A DNA stretch of 64,000 nt from CAMTVQ01 sp947085255 (GCA_947085255.1 CAMTVQ010000014.1:21876-85875), one strand, 5' to 3'; positions 1-9,448 are shown, counted from the first letter of the stretch. Translations and numbers: made by a program. The notes: generated by a model not told the origin, from the letters alone.

Positions 1-3000
1 AGAAAAAAGGTGGAAGCGCGCGCCATTTCCGAGGGGTTTACTAACTTTCAGTTCACCGAACAAAATCAAAATGGAGCACTTGTAAGTGCCGCAAATAATG
101 CTTTATATATCCCTATTTATTACATACAGCCCTATGTTGGCAATGAACGTGCATTGGGTTTTAATCTCGCATCAGATCTACTCCGCCTAAAAACACTAAA
201 ATATGCTGAGGAAACTGGCAATTTTGCCATTACGCCACCTATATCACTGGTGCAGGAAGAAGATGGGGATAAAGATTTAAAAACAGGACTCGTTATTTTT
301 TACCCTCTTTTTAGAAATAGTGGCGGTAAAGAAAGAATCATAACCGCTTACTTTTCGGGTGTATACAGCATTAAAACACTCATTAATACCGCCATTAATT
401 CTCACGACATAAACAAGCAAATACGTGTACGGATAACGGACGTTACCGATGCGAATAAGCAGCTTGTTTTTACGAATGTAAATGATAAAACAGACGATTT
501 CGTGATGATTACAAAGCGTTTTCCAATTCTAAACCGTATGTGGGAATTTACTTTTTATTTGCCGCCACTGGCAAATAGCGGGGTAAAAATTACCATATTT
601 TCTATCTGTATTTTGCTCACCCTAGTAAGTGCTTTTTTTATCTACCGCGTATTGGCCGATAATACACGGCAGTTGAGAGAAACCCAAGCTTATACACGCA
701 GCTTAATTGAGGCTGCATTAGATCCATTGCTTACCATTAGTACCGATGGAAAAATAACAGATGTAAACGAGGCATCGGTAAAAGTAATTGGTGTGCCACG
801 CGAAAAACTAATAGGTACCGATTTCCTCAATTACTTTACCGAACCCGATAAGGCTAAAGAAGGGTACCAACAGGTTTTCGAAAAAGGATCTGTTTCACAT
901 TATCCGCTTACTATAAAAAATGTAAATAACACATTTATCGACGTGCTTTACAATGCTTCAGTGTATAAAGATGATAAAGGAAATGTGCTCGGAGTTTTTG
1001 CTGCGGCAAGAGATATTACCGAACGCACAAAAAGTGAAGAAGCACTTAAAAACAAAACCATGCAACTTGTTGAAGCCCAAAGATTGGCTCATATTGGTAG
1101 TTGGGAATGGGATGTATTGGCAAATACCATTGATTGGACAGATGAACTTTTCCGCATATTTGGATTAGATCCAAAAACAGCTGGCACCGACTATGCAAGT
1201 TACCTTTCGTACTTGCACCCCGATGATAGGGAAAATGTAAATGTAATTGTGCAAAAGGCATTTGTAGACCACCAGCCTTTCAATTTCTTTCACAAAACAA
1301 TTCGTCCTGATGGTGCCGTACGCATCATTAGTGCTACTGGTAATGTATTTACCGATGCTGATGGAAATACCATACGTATGGTGGGAACGGCACAGGACAT
1401 TACCGAAATAAAAAATTCGGAAGATAAATTTAGAGGCTTATTAGAATCTGCGCCAGATGCTATAGTAATTGTAAATAGTGAAGGAAAAATACAACTGGTA
1501 AATACGCAAACAGAAAAACTTTTTGGCTACGAAAGAGCCGAAATTATTGGGCAAGAAGTAGAAATGTTGATTCCTGCTCGCTACAAGCATGCTCATTATG
1601 GTAATAAAAAAGGCTTTTTTGCAGATCCAAAAGCCCGAAATATGGGAGCCGGCTTGAATTTATTTGGGCTACATAAAAGTGGAAGAGAATTTTCGGTAGA
1701 AATTAGCTTAAGCCCGTTGGAAACTGATGAAGGTTTATTGGTATCAGCCGCCATACGTGATGTGACAGAACAAAAGCGAGCAGCACAAGAGCTAATTGCA
1801 GCGAAAAAGAGTGCCGAAGCATCTGGACTAGTCAAAGAAACATTTTTGGCAAACATGAGTCATGAAATACGCACACCCATGAATGCCATTATCGGATTTA
1901 CCGATATATTACTAAAAAGTGATTTAGGAACCGTAGAGTTAGACTATGTGTCTACCATCAAACACGCGGGCGAAAATTTGCTCACCATCATCAATGATAT
2001 TCTCGACATATCAAAAATAGAAGCAGGTATTATTGACTTTGAAGTACATCCTATAAATATTGTGGGGATGTTTAAGTCGTTTGAGTCTATACTTGCACAA
2101 AAAGCTGGAGAGAAAAAAATAGCCTTGCATTTTTCATCTCATAAAGACATTCCAAACATACTCCTTGGCGACCCTACCCGACTTACACAAATTATTATGA
2201 ATTTGGTAGGTAATGCCCTTAAATTTACCCAAAATGGTAGCGTAACGGTGGACGCGCATATATTGAGCCAAGTAAACGAAACGTATGTACTGCAATTTTC
2301 TGTTAAAGACACAGGTATTGGTATTGCCGCAGATAAATTGGAATATATTTTCAATAGATTTCATCAAGCAGAAACGCAAACAGCACGAAAATATGGAGGT
2401 ACTGGATTGGGGCTAAGTATTGCCAAACAGTTGATTGAACTACAAGGAGGCACTATTTCTGTGAAAAGTGAAGAGCAGGTAGGTTCTGAATTTACGTTTA
2501 CCTTACCTTTTAAAAAAGGCAACAAGGAACAGATTATTACACAAAAACAACCAAAAGCAACTAAAGTGAATTTTGAGCAGCTAAGCACATTGAATATTCT
2601 GTTGGCAGAAGATAATCCTATAAATGTGAAGTTAGTGATGCACCTTTTTGCTCAAAAAGGCATGAAACATCCCGATGTAGCTGGGAATGGTAGAATTGCT
2701 ATAGATATGTTTAAAACTAAGCCGTATGACATTGTACTGATGGATATTGAAATGCCGGAGATGACTGGCTATGAAGCAACAGCAGTGATACGGGAGGAAC
2801 TAAAAAGCACTGTGCCCATTATAGCCATGACGGCTCATGCCATGTCGGGCGAACGTGAAAAATCCCTATCGCGCGGTATGAATGCCTACATTACCAAACC
2901 TATTGATGTAAACTTATTGTTTGAGGAAATGTATAGCCTCGCCTTTAATTCTACTGTTGAGCATACTACAGACACCAAAAAAGAGAAAGCCATCAAGTTT

Positions 3001-3339
3001 GATTATCTTTTTGAAACCTTTGGCGACTCAAAAGAGGTAATTGTAGAGATGATAGATGTGGTAATTACTCAGTTTCCGGAGAACCTTTTAGCACTTAGTA
3101 CAGCAATAGGTAAAGCAGATTATGCAGAGGTAAGAGCGAGCTGCCATAAACTAAAATCTACCGCTGCTATTATCGGTTCAGATTCCATTGTAGCTCTTTT
3201 AGAAGAAATGAGAACCTTGGCAGCCACCACAACAGGCATTGAAAAAATAGAAGAGCTGAATGCAAAATTGAACCTTATGGCAGCCGTAGCTATGGAAGAG
3301 TTGGCGGCAGAAAGAGCACGGATGCTGAACGATAATTAA
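1..3339 (+). CDS. Hybrid sensor histidine kinase, CHASE-PAS-PAS-PAS-HisKA-HATPase-REC-Hpt (5' end outside window)
   Basis: The frame is open to the left edge, so the start lies outside; the first usable start is a GTG at 10, and residue numbers count from it. The N-terminal part (about 40-190) resembles a CHASE extracellular sensor, followed by one membrane segment (about 193-214), which implies a further upstream segment that is missing here. Three PAS/PAC units follow (about 228-345, 350-470, 470-600). The kinase H-box has phosphoacceptor His618 (MSHEIRTPMN); the ATPase has N-box N731/N735, DTGIGI and GTGLGLS. The receiver has E867/D868, phospho-Asp912 and Lys963. A C-terminal Hpt domain carries His1046 (HKLKS). 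All four phosphorelay residues are present, so an intact His-Asp-His relay to an outside regulator is inferred. The ligand is unknown. Confidence 0.93.
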   Translation, partial: RKKVEARAISEGFTNFQFTEQNQNGALVSAANNALYIPIYYIQPYVGNERALGFNLASDLLRLKTLKYAEETGNFAITPPISLVQEEDGDKDLKTGLVIFYPLFRNSGGKERIITAYFSGVYSIKTLINTAINSHDINKQIRVRITDVTDANKQLVFTNVNDKTDDFVMITKRFPILNRMWEFTFYLPPLANSGVKITIFSICILLTLVSAFFIYRVLADNTRQLRETQAYTRSLIEAALDPLLTISTDGKITDVNEASVKVIGVPREKLIGTDFLNYFTEPDKAKEGYQQVFEKGSVSHYPLTIKNVNNTFIDVLYNASVYKDDKGNVLGVFAAARDITERTKSEEALKNKTMQLVEAQRLAHIGSWEWDVLANTIDWTDELFRIFGLDPKTAGTDYASYLSYLHPDDRENVNVIVQKAFVDHQPFNFFHKTIRPDGAVRIISATGNVFTDADGNTIRMVGTAQDITEIKNSEDKFRGLLESAPDAIVIVNSEGKIQLVNTQTEKLFGYERAEIIGQEVEMLIPARYKHAHYGNKKGFFADPKARNMGAGLNLFGLHKSGREFSVEISLSPLETDEGLLVSAAIRDVTEQKRAAQELIAAKKSAEASGLVKETFLANMSHEIRTPMNAIIGFTDILLKSDLGTVELDYVSTIKHAGENLLTIINDILDISKIEAGIIDFEVHPINIVGMFKSFESILAQKAGEKKIALHFSSHKDIPNILLGDPTRLTQIIMNLVGNALKFTQNGSVTVDAHILSQVNETYVLQFSVKDTGIGIAADKLEYIFNRFHQAETQTARKYGGTGLGLSIAKQLIELQGGTISVKSEEQVGSEFTFTLPFKKGNKEQIITQKQPKATKVNFEQLSTLNILLAEDNPINVKLVMHLFAQKGMKHPDVAGNGRIAIDMFKTKPYDIVLMDIEMPEMTGYEATAVIREELKSTVPIIAMTAHAMSGEREKSLSRGMNAYITKPIDVNLLFEEMYSLAFNSTVEHTTDTKKEKAIKFDYLFETFGDSKEVIVEMIDVVITQFPENLLALSTAIGKADYAEVRASCHKLKSTAAIIGSDSIVALLEEMRTLAATTTGIEKIEELNAKLNLMAAVAMEELAAERARMLNDN

Positions 3340-3352
3340 TCTACTACACTAA

Positions 3353-3382
3353 TTGTTCTTTTAGCCGTATTTAGTACTTTTG
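3353..3382 (+). promoter_or_regulatory. Candidate Bacteroidota promoter for the methyltransferase gene
   Basis: TTG at 3353-3355, a 19-base spacer, then TACTTTTG at 3375-3382. This fits the phylum's -33 TTG / -7 TAnnTTTG consensus, and the gene starts 57 bases downstream. Confidence 0.55.
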
Positions 3383-3439
3383 CAACCGTACAGGTGTTTT
3401 TAAAAAGCCAATTGCTACCTGTGCTACTAAATAAGTAAC

Positions 3440-4222
3440 ATGAAGATTTTACAGACCGCAGAAAGAATATCACACAAGGACCTTTCAGATAATTACGTGT
3501 ACCAACGATCGGTATTGGCGTATGCTGCAGCTGCAGAAATTGTTTCGGGCAAGGTGTTGGAAATAGGAACCGGAAGCGGATACGGCATTGAATTGATTAG
3601 CCCAAAAGCTGAAAAATTTGTAACGGTAGATAAATTCGAAAACGAGAATATTCAACCACTACTGCGCACCTATACCAATGTGGAGTTTATTAAAATGAAT
3701 ATTCCTCCACTTAGTAATATTCCCGATAATTCATTCGACTATGTAATTACTTTTCAGGTAATTGAGCACATACAAAACGACAAAGAATTTGTAAACGAAA
3801 TATACCGTGTGCTCAAAAGCAATGGTAAACTCATTGTTACTACTCCAAACAAAAAGATGTCGCTTACGCGCAATCCTTGGCATATTCGGGAATACACTAT
3901 TGCCGAATTGTTTACCCTACTAAGCAACAAATTTCAGTCGGTAGAAAAACAAGGGGTATTTGGTAACGCTACCGTGTTGGAGTATTACCACAAAAACAAA
4001 GCAGCTGTACAAAAAATCACCCGGTTTGATGTATTGAATCTTCAATACCTATTACCACGCCAATTACTGCAAATACCTTACGATATTTTGAACAGGCTGA
4101 ACCGCAAGAAATTACTAACCGAAAACCAAGCGCTTACGGCAAGTATTACCCAAGAAGATTACTCCATTAAAACTGCTGAAGATACCTGCTTCGACTTGTT
4201 TTATATTGCCGAAAAGAAATAG
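3440..4222 (+). CDS. Class I SAM-dependent methyltransferase
   Basis: A 260-residue cytosolic protein of the Methyltransf_11 type. The SAM-binding motif I is VLEIGTGSGYG (about 39-49), followed by an acidic strand end (VTVDKFE) and the post-II region FDYVITFQVIEHI. The HI-E signature and the following VNEIYRVLKSNGKLIVTTPN strand-turn are typical of small-molecule or glycan methyltransferases. The substrate cannot be read from sequence. It has its own candidate promoter and converges with the rhodanese gene, leaving one base between the two stop codons, so no intergenic terminator is possible. Confidence 0.85.
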   Translation: MKILQTAERISHKDLSDNYVYQRSVLAYAAAAEIVSGKVLEIGTGSGYGIELISPKAEKFVTVDKFENENIQPLLRTYTNVEFIKMNIPPLSNIPDNSFDYVITFQVIEHIQNDKEFVNEIYRVLKSNGKLIVTTPNKKMSLTRNPWHIREYTIAELFTLLSNKFQSVEKQGVFGNATVLEYYHKNKAAVQKITRFDVLNLQYLLPRQLLQIPYDILNRLNRKKLLTENQALTASITQEDYSIKTAEDTCFDLFYIAEKK

Positions 4223-4223
4223 G

Positions 4224-4652
4224 TTAGTATTTGTTAGGTCGTTTTACGGGCTCGGGGTTAATGCCGTAGAGCAATCCTAAATCGCTATAAAACCCCAATA
4301 ATGCATTTAGCTGTGTAAAGCCTTTTTGACGCAATGCTGTGGTAGTTCCCTTAGAGCGTCCGCCAGTAGCACAGTATACAAACACCGGTTTATTTTTATC
4401 CAATTGGTCTAAGCTTTTCAAAAAATCAGGGCTGTAATAGTTAATGTTTATAGCGGCTGGTAAATGACTTTTCTTGAACTCGTCTGGCGTGCGCACATCT
4501 ACTAATTGTGCCGGCGCTTTCTCGTACTGTGATTTAAAATCGGTAGGAATTAAAAACTTTGTACCTAAACTATCTGTAGTAGATACTTGTGCCATCAACG
4601 GATTTATCAGTACACCCAGCACCAATAGTAGTAGTATTTTTTTGATTCTCAT
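4224..4652 (-). CDS. Secreted rhodanese-like domain protein
   Basis: 142 residues. An N-terminal signal peptide (lysine-rich start, then LLLLVLGVLINPLMAQ) predicts export to the periplasm. The single rhodanese domain shows VDVRTPDEF (about 51-59) and the active-site loop beginning at Cys94 (CATGGRS), so the thiol nucleophile is present. Rhodaneses move sulfane sulfur or act as redox or binding modules; the substrate here is unknown. It is divergent from the DUF3467 gene. Confidence 0.85.
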   Translation of the reverse strand: MRIKKILLLLVLGVLINPLMAQVSTTDSLGTKFLIPTDFKSQYEKAPAQLVDVRTPDEFKKSHLPAAININYYSPDFLKSLDQLDKNKPVFVYCATGGRSKGTTTALRQKGFTQLNALLGFYSDLGLLYGINPEPVKRPNKY

Positions 4653-4669
4653 TATCCTAGTATTTTATA

Positions 4670-4677
4670 CAAAAATA
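4670..4677 (-). promoter_or_regulatory. Candidate -7 box for the rhodanese gene
   Basis: On the minus strand the sequence reads TATTTTTG, matching TAnnTTTG, 17 bases before the ATG at 4652. No convincing -33 TTG was placed. Confidence 0.4.
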
Positions 4678-4711
4678 GGGCTTTCATTAAAATTAGCTGA
4701 AAAATTTCCTG

Positions 4712-4719
4712 TACGTTTG
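4712..4719 (+). promoter_or_regulatory. Candidate -7 box for the DUF3467 gene
   Basis: TACGTTTG matches TAnnTTTG, 32 bases before the ATG at 4752. Together with the minus-strand box at 4670 it makes a compact divergent promoter region. Confidence 0.4.
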
Positions 4720-4751
4720 TGTATAATTAAACGCAACTGTTTTAAAAAAGT

Positions 4752-5066
4752 ATGGAAGAAGAAAATAACCCCAATCAAATAAACATAGAACTATCAGAAG
4801 ATATTGCCGAAGGTATCTATGCTAATTTAGCAATTATTACTCATTCAAACGCCGAATTTGTAATAGATTTTATCCGCATGATGCCGGGTGTACCCAAAGC
4901 AAAAGTAAAATCGCGTATTGTACTTACCCCCGAACATGCCAAACGCCTAGTAGCTGCATTGTCTGATAATATTTCGAAATACGAACAAACCAACGGAAAG
5001 ATTAAAGTAAACGAGCAAGAACCTGGCTTCCCGATGAACTTTGGCGGACCAACTGCGCAGGCGTAG
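4752..5066 (+). CDS. DUF3467 domain protein
   Basis: 104 residues, soluble, no signal peptide. The sequence from IELSEDIAEGIYANLAIITH through FVIDFIRMMPG to RIVLTPEHAKRL matches my memory of the DUF3467 family, a small conserved protein common in Bacteroidota. The family has no established function that I know. The tail after about residue 85 is low in predicted structure and glycine/proline rich. Confidence 0.8.
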   Translation: MEEENNPNQINIELSEDIAEGIYANLAIITHSNAEFVIDFIRMMPGVPKAKVKSRIVLTPEHAKRLVAALSDNISKYEQTNGKIKVNEQEPGFPMNFGGPTAQA

Positions 5067-5145
5067 GTGTTGAATAATTGTTAGACGCAATTAATTGGCA
5101 GCTCTGCTAACCTGAATACTATGAGTTCTCATTGATGAAATATTA

Positions 5146-5724
5146 ATGGTAAATTTTTTGGAACAAGTACTTCTTTTCTTTACGGTCAACGTAGCTAATA
5201 GACGGTTTAAGTATTTTTTTCTTATGCTTAATGTTATCCCGCTCATTTTGTATTTTTTCTTTTCGTTTCCAGCAGAGAATTTAATAGTGTATTTCTTGTT
5301 AGAAGCACTTGTTTATTGCTTCATGAATATTATTTACATAAAACTGTTTGACCTGCCTGTTGGACTGATTAAAATTCTTTTGATTCTCTTTTGCTTAACG
5401 TTAATTACTCTATCAACATACCTCATACCCTTATGGAATAAAGATGAAGCGAATGAAAGCAGAATCGCTTTTTGGAATTATTTAGCAATATTATTTTCTT
5501 TCTATACAGTGAACTTCTTTACTGTTGGAGATAAGTTTTATGATTGGGAAGAAAACACACTCAAAAGAAATGTCATTTTTAAGTTTGGAGTATTGCTGGT
5601 TGTCGCAGTATTAGGATTTACATTAGGTAAATATATTAAAAGTGACTTAGCGTTTATTGTTGCAATGATTTCAGTAAAGACAACAACTGAGTTATTAACT
5701 TTACGAAGAACTCGAACTGTATGA
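5146..5724 (+). CDS. Hypothetical polytopic membrane protein
   Basis: 192 residues that I do not recognise. It has about five to six hydrophobic segments (roughly 20-40, 43-65, 71-92, 105-125, 145-162, 165-180), with polar loops such as LWNKDEANES and DKFYDWEENTLKR. It lies in a short AT-rich accessory stretch between the DUF3467 gene and a toxin-antitoxin pair. The ATG at 5146 is the first in frame and gives a sensible N-terminus. A function cannot be assigned. Confidence 0.6.
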   Translation: MVNFLEQVLLFFTVNVANRRFKYFFLMLNVIPLILYFFFSFPAENLIVYFLLEALVYCFMNIIYIKLFDLPVGLIKILLILFCLTLITLSTYLIPLWNKDEANESRIAFWNYLAILFSFYTVNFFTVGDKFYDWEENTLKRNVIFKFGVLLVVAVLGFTLGKYIKSDLAFIVAMISVKTTTELLTLRRTRTV

Positions 5725-5768
5725 ATGCTTAGCATGCGTGACAGCAACGACTTATAGTAATTAAGAGC

Positions 5769-5795
5769 GAGGAATAGGCTTGCACATTATTCCTC
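5769..5795. repeat. Short inverted repeat after the membrane-protein gene
   Basis: GAGGAATA (5769-5776) pairs with TATTCCTC (5788-5795) around an 11-base loop. There is no strong T-run, so a terminator role is only possible. Confidence 0.3.
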
Positions 5796-5862
5796 ATTTG
5801 CTTTAAGCCCCTAATGGTTGGTGGCAATCTGCTTTGCCGACAGTTAGTAAACAAGTTTTTCG

Positions 5863-5870
5863 TACCTTTG
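5863..5870 (+). promoter_or_regulatory. Candidate -7 box for the toxin-antitoxin operon
   Basis: TACCTTTG matches TAnnTTTG, 22 bases before the antitoxin ATG. The nearest upstream TTTG (5833-5836) is too far for ideal spacing. Confidence 0.4.
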
Positions 5871-5892
5871 AAATAGCTTAACACTTTCAAAT

Positions 5893-6096
5893 ATGTTAAT
5901 AGAAAGAACCAGTAATGAGGTAATCATCAGACTTCCTTCCTACGTAGATACGACAGGACTTCAACGCCTTGTAGACTATTTAAGCTACAAAGAAGCTACG
6001 GCTCAATCAAAAGCGACTCAAGCCGACATTGACTCATTAGCAAAAGAGGTTAAAAAGGGTTGGTGGAGCAAAAATCGCAGTAAGTTCATCAAGTGA
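5893..6096 (+). CDS. Antitoxin of a PIN-domain toxin-antitoxin pair
   Basis: 67 residues. The N-terminal half is mixed strand/helix (VIIRLPSYVDTTGLQRLVDY); the C-terminal half is basic and tryptophan-containing (KKGWWSKNRSKFIK), as expected for a segment that wraps a toxin. Identification rests mostly on context: its stop overlaps the start of a PIN ribonuclease in a 4-base GTGA. Antitoxins of this layout usually bind their own promoter and neutralise the nuclease; both are inferred here. Confidence 0.7.
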   Translation: MLIERTSNEVIIRLPSYVDTTGLQRLVDYLSYKEATAQSKATQADIDSLAKEVKKGWWSKNRSKFIK

Positions 6097-6542
6097 AAAT
6101 TATTGTTGACACCAATATTATTTTCAGCGGGTTGCTTAACTCAAACGGTACAATTGGCGACCTACTTTTCAACTCCGACAAGATTTTCCAGTTCTACAGC
6201 TGCGACTATATGCGTTTTGAAATAGATAATCATCGAGACAAATTGCTTCGAATTTCAAAACTTACACCTGAACAGTTAGACGAAGCATGTCATCAATTAT
6301 ATAAGCGGATTACCTTTATCAATGAAAACTTTATTGAGGAAAAGACATGGTTGCAAGCAGAACAATTAGTTGCAGACTTTGATCTTGACGACACTGATTT
6401 TGTTGCCTTAGCAAAACATACTCGTGGTTATTTATGGACAGGAGACAAAGCGCTTTATAGCGGACTCAAAGCGCATGGATTTAAGAGAGTATATACAACA
6501 TCAGAGTTGTTGGCTGTTAGAGAATTAAGGACTAAGAACTAA
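6093..6542 (+). CDS. PIN-domain ribonuclease toxin
   Basis: 149 residues, single PIN domain. It begins MKIIVDTNIIFSGLL, placing the first metal-binding Asp at residue 6. Further acidic candidates are Glu43, the DDTD group (99-102) and Asp118 in WTGDKAL, so the Mg-dependent RNase site appears complete. The start is a GTG at 6093 inside the antitoxin stop, implying translational coupling. PIN toxins typically cut tRNA or rRNA; the target here is not known. The VapC-like class is inferred from size and order. Confidence 0.82.
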   Translation: MKIIVDTNIIFSGLLNSNGTIGDLLFNSDKIFQFYSCDYMRFEIDNHRDKLLRISKLTPEQLDEACHQLYKRITFINENFIEEKTWLQAEQLVADFDLDDTDFVALAKHTRGYLWTGDKALYSGLKAHGFKRVYTTSELLAVRELRTKN

Positions 6543-6593
6543 AAACAACCTATAACAGTACATTTGCTAATAGCCTTCGCAAATCTGTAACCG

Positions 6594-7820
6594 CTAAGCA
6601 CTTACCCGCTTTACCAAGGTATAGTAACAGAATACACCCACACTATACAAAGCTGCGGTAAATAAGAATATCCATCCATAACTTAGTTCTATTAACCGCA
6701 AGTATTTGAAGATAAGGGAGCTCATAAACCAGCTACCCGACCAAATAGATGCCGTAAGTGCACTTACCATTTCGTAATTGCGCTTACCTACATAAATCAT
6801 TACCACTTCGGTAGTGAGCGGGGCTGCCATATTCATGAGCGGTTGGCGGATAAGAAAAAACACCATTGCAGCTGGTAACGCCCATGCATAAGCGGTAAAA
6901 AAAGCCGTAGTAGCCATCAGTATCAGCGCCATGATAGCTACCATTTGCACGCCTATCATGGCAATGCCGTAGCCATAGCGTCTTTTAATAAACGGTACGC
7001 CTAAGGTAGAAACCGCCACCAGCACAAACGATACGCCGTTTAGCAATGCGTACTGATTGCTATCTACCCCAAATAAGCGGTAAAAAAACAAGTTCATAAA
7101 CTGAATAGCCAAGCCCGAACCTATAGCCAAAATAGACGTGGGCAATAAGCCATACACAATTAAATTCCAGTCGTAATTGGCTAAATTGAGACGTCGCTGT
7201 CCCTCAAAATCGGGTACTTTTTCGGTACGATTTATTTGATGCACAAACACAATACCAGATGTACCTATTGCCAACACTACGTACAACAATACTTCTTCTG
7301 TAAACACACCAGACGCTGCTTTACCCAATAAATAAATAATGCTGCCCGAAAGAATGGTACCTATACTGTATGTGGCATAACTAAGCGAAATAGCCTCCGA
7401 TCGTCTATCTTCTGGACTATGGCGCAAAATAAATGGAATAGCTAGCACTTGCATAAATGTAAAACTGGCACCCCAACACGTAAGCGAAATACTTAGTAGT
7501 GTATCCAATTGGTGTGCCACGCCATATACAATGCCTACCCCAAATACACACACACCTATTGCGGCAATATACAGCAGCTTGCGTAAGGGCCTACCTTTGA
7601 TAAACAAACCTAATGGAAAAGCTAAGGGAATAACCACCAAAAACCGATACGCCACAAAACCTGCTATATCGGTTTCCAAATAGCCTTGCTTGAGCATAAA
7701 CAAATTCAGGATGGTAAGGAAAGCCGTGTTCACCATCTGAATAGCCAGTTCGGCCATGATGAGCCATTTGGTGTCGATGTCTAATGCCCTATATGGTTGC
7801 AGCCACTTCATACCTTTCAT
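6594..7820 (-). CDS. MFS-type membrane transporter
   Basis: 408 residues with about 12 hydrophobic segments and the short basic cytoplasmic loop KGRPLRKLLY after the second segment, as in Major Facilitator transporters. The substrate cannot be predicted. Its start overlaps the stop of miaA by four bases, so it is the last gene of the leftward unit pRiA4b-like, miaA, MFS. The coupling to miaA is positional and need not be functional. Confidence 0.75.
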   Translation of the reverse strand: MKGMKWLQPYRALDIDTKWLIMAELAIQMVNTAFLTILNLFMLKQGYLETDIAGFVAYRFLVVIPLAFPLGLFIKGRPLRKLLYIAAIGVCVFGVGIVYGVAHQLDTLLSISLTCWGASFTFMQVLAIPFILRHSPEDRRSEAISLSYATYSIGTILSGSIIYLLGKAASGVFTEEVLLYVVLAIGTSGIVFVHQINRTEKVPDFEGQRRLNLANYDWNLIVYGLLPTSILAIGSGLAIQFMNLFFYRLFGVDSNQYALLNGVSFVLVAVSTLGVPFIKRRYGYGIAMIGVQMVAIMALILMATTAFFTAYAWALPAAMVFFLIRQPLMNMAAPLTTEVVMIYVGKRNYEMVSALTASIWSGSWFMSSLIFKYLRLIELSYGWIFLFTAALYSVGVFCYYTLVKRVSA

Positions 7821-8728
7821 TTACCTGTAATATGCTGTACAATACCTGTTGTATCTGCAGGACTAAACCACTTTATTTCCTCATCCCGGCCAAACCACGT
7901 GAGCTGACGTTTAGCAAAACGTCGCGTATTTTGCTGTATCAGCTCAATAGCACGTGGTAAGCTGTGTTTTTGGTCGAAATAATCGAACAACTCTGTATAA
8001 CCTACTGTTTGCAGCGCATTTAAGTGCTTATTCGCATATAATTGTTCTGCTTCCTTTAGCAATCCCGCTTGCATCATCTGTTCTACACGAGTATTTATTT
8101 GGGCATACAACTGCGGGCGCGGCAAGTCTAAGCCAATTTTGGTAATAGTAAACGGACGAGCAGTAGCGCTTTGCTTACGAAAAGACGAATACGGTTTACC
8201 CGTTACCAAACACACCTCTAACGCCCGCAATAAGCGTTGTGGATTGTGTGTATCTACTTGTTGGTAATATACAGGGTCGAGTTCTTGAAGCTGTGCTTGC
8301 AGGGCTGTAATTCCTTGTGCCTCAAATACCGTTTGCAGTTGCTTACGCACCGCTTCATCTTTTTCAGGTAGTTCATCCAATCCTGCACACAAGGCAGAAA
8401 TGTATAAACCCGAACCACCTACGGCTATCACCGTATCGTATTGGGTAAATAATTGCTCGAGCAACAAAAGAGCTGCTTTTTCAAAAGCGCCTGCGTTAAA
8501 TTCTTCGGTAATACTGTGCGAATTGATGAAATGATGCGGAGCGGCTGCTAATTCCTCCGCACTGGGCTTGGCTGTTCCAATGCTCATTTCGCGGTAAAAC
8601 TGGCGCGAATCTGCCGAAATTATTTCTGTGTGGTACTGCTTCGCTAATTGAATTGCCAAAGCTGTTTTGCCAACAGCCGTTGGGCCGCACACCACAATCA
8701 GTTGTTTAGCAGCTCCCACAGCCACCAT
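7817..8728 (-). CDS. miaA: tRNA dimethylallyltransferase
   Basis: 303 residues, the usual length. The P-loop is GPTAVGKT (15-22); the DSRQ substrate motif follows at 40-43 and GTAKP at 51-55. The second half has the conserved QTVGYTELFDYF and the KRQLTWFGRD segment. MiaA adds a dimethylallyl group to N6 of A37 in tRNAs reading UNN codons, the first step of ms2i6A formation. It sits eight bases after the pRiA4b-like gene and overlaps the MFS gene. Confidence 0.96.
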   Translation of the reverse strand: MVAVGAAKQLIVVCGPTAVGKTALAIQLAKQYHTEIISADSRQFYREMSIGTAKPSAEELAAAPHHFINSHSITEEFNAGAFEKAALLLLEQLFTQYDTVIAVGGSGLYISALCAGLDELPEKDEAVRKQLQTVFEAQGITALQAQLQELDPVYYQQVDTHNPQRLLRALEVCLVTGKPYSSFRKQSATARPFTITKIGLDLPRPQLYAQINTRVEQMMQAGLLKEAEQLYANKHLNALQTVGYTELFDYFDQKHSLPRAIELIQQNTRRFAKRQLTWFGRDEEIKWFSPADTTGIVQHITGK

Positions 8729-8736
8729 TAAATAGA

Positions 8737-9369
8737 TTAGTAGCGGTCATCATCGCCACCTTCAGCACCTTCATTGTCCGAAAATTCATCTTCTACCTCA
8801 TCCGAAACATCGTCTGTTTCTTCTTCCTCTTCCTCCCCTTCTTCGCCCTCTAAGCCCAATTCTTCCAAAGGTACTTCGGCATCAATGGCATACTCGGTTT
8901 CATTCAAAAAGTCGTGATCATCGTGGTGTGGAGATGGAATAATTGGTACACCTTTCATCCCAAATTGCTTAGGCGCTTCTCCTGATTTTTTAATACCTAT
9001 TGGGTACTCTACTCCTGGTTTACCATCCAGCAAACTAATGAGCTGAATTTGAAACATCCAAGGTTTATCAAAATCGAATATGTAGTATATTTTTTGGTGC
9101 GGATCTTCAATAAAATCACAAATACGTGCTTTATCCATTGCTACGGCACCTTGTTCTTTCTTCTTATCGGTAAGGGTGTAGGTAATTTCTTTCCCCTTGT
9201 GCCACTGATCGTTACTCATGTAAAAAGAAGAAGCATACTCGCTCTTAAACCCAATACTTTGGTGTATGGCATCGTGTAATTCGCGGAATGTTTGAGTAGG
9301 TTTTATCTCAACTTCGCGTACTACATCGTCGTAGTCTTCAAATGTAATTCTAAACTTATAAATGGTCAT
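8737..9369 (-). CDS. Plasmid pRiA4b ORF-3-like family protein with acidic tail
   Basis: 210 residues. Residues 1 to about 165 match the pRiA4b ORF-3-like family (YKFRITFEDYDDVVREVEI, FRELHDAIHQSIGF, an aromatic YYIFDFDKPWMF segment). From about 170 the protein is almost purely acidic, with a run of glutamates followed by Asp/Glu/Ser. The family is widespread with no agreed biochemical role. It heads the leftward operon with miaA; a -7 box lies just upstream. Confidence 0.8.
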   Translation of the reverse strand: MTIYKFRITFEDYDDVVREVEIKPTQTFRELHDAIHQSIGFKSEYASSFYMSNDQWHKGKEITYTLTDKKKEQGAVAMDKARICDFIEDPHQKIYYIFDFDKPWMFQIQLISLLDGKPGVEYPIGIKKSGEAPKQFGMKGVPIIPSPHHDDHDFLNETEYAIDAEVPLEELGLEGEEGEEEEEETDDVSDEVEDEFSDNEGAEGGDDDRY

Positions 9370-9390
9370 CTATCGTACTGCTTTGATACA

Positions 9391-9398
9391 CAAAAATA
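9391..9398 (-). promoter_or_regulatory. Candidate -7 box for the pRiA4b-like/miaA/MFS operon
   Basis: On the minus strand the sequence is TATTTTTG, matching TAnnTTTG, 21 bases before the ATG at 9369. Confidence 0.42.
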
Positions 9399-9448
9399 GG
9401 AAAAATGTAAAAGAGAAATTCGGTAGATTTTTAAATTGCTGTGCAAAA

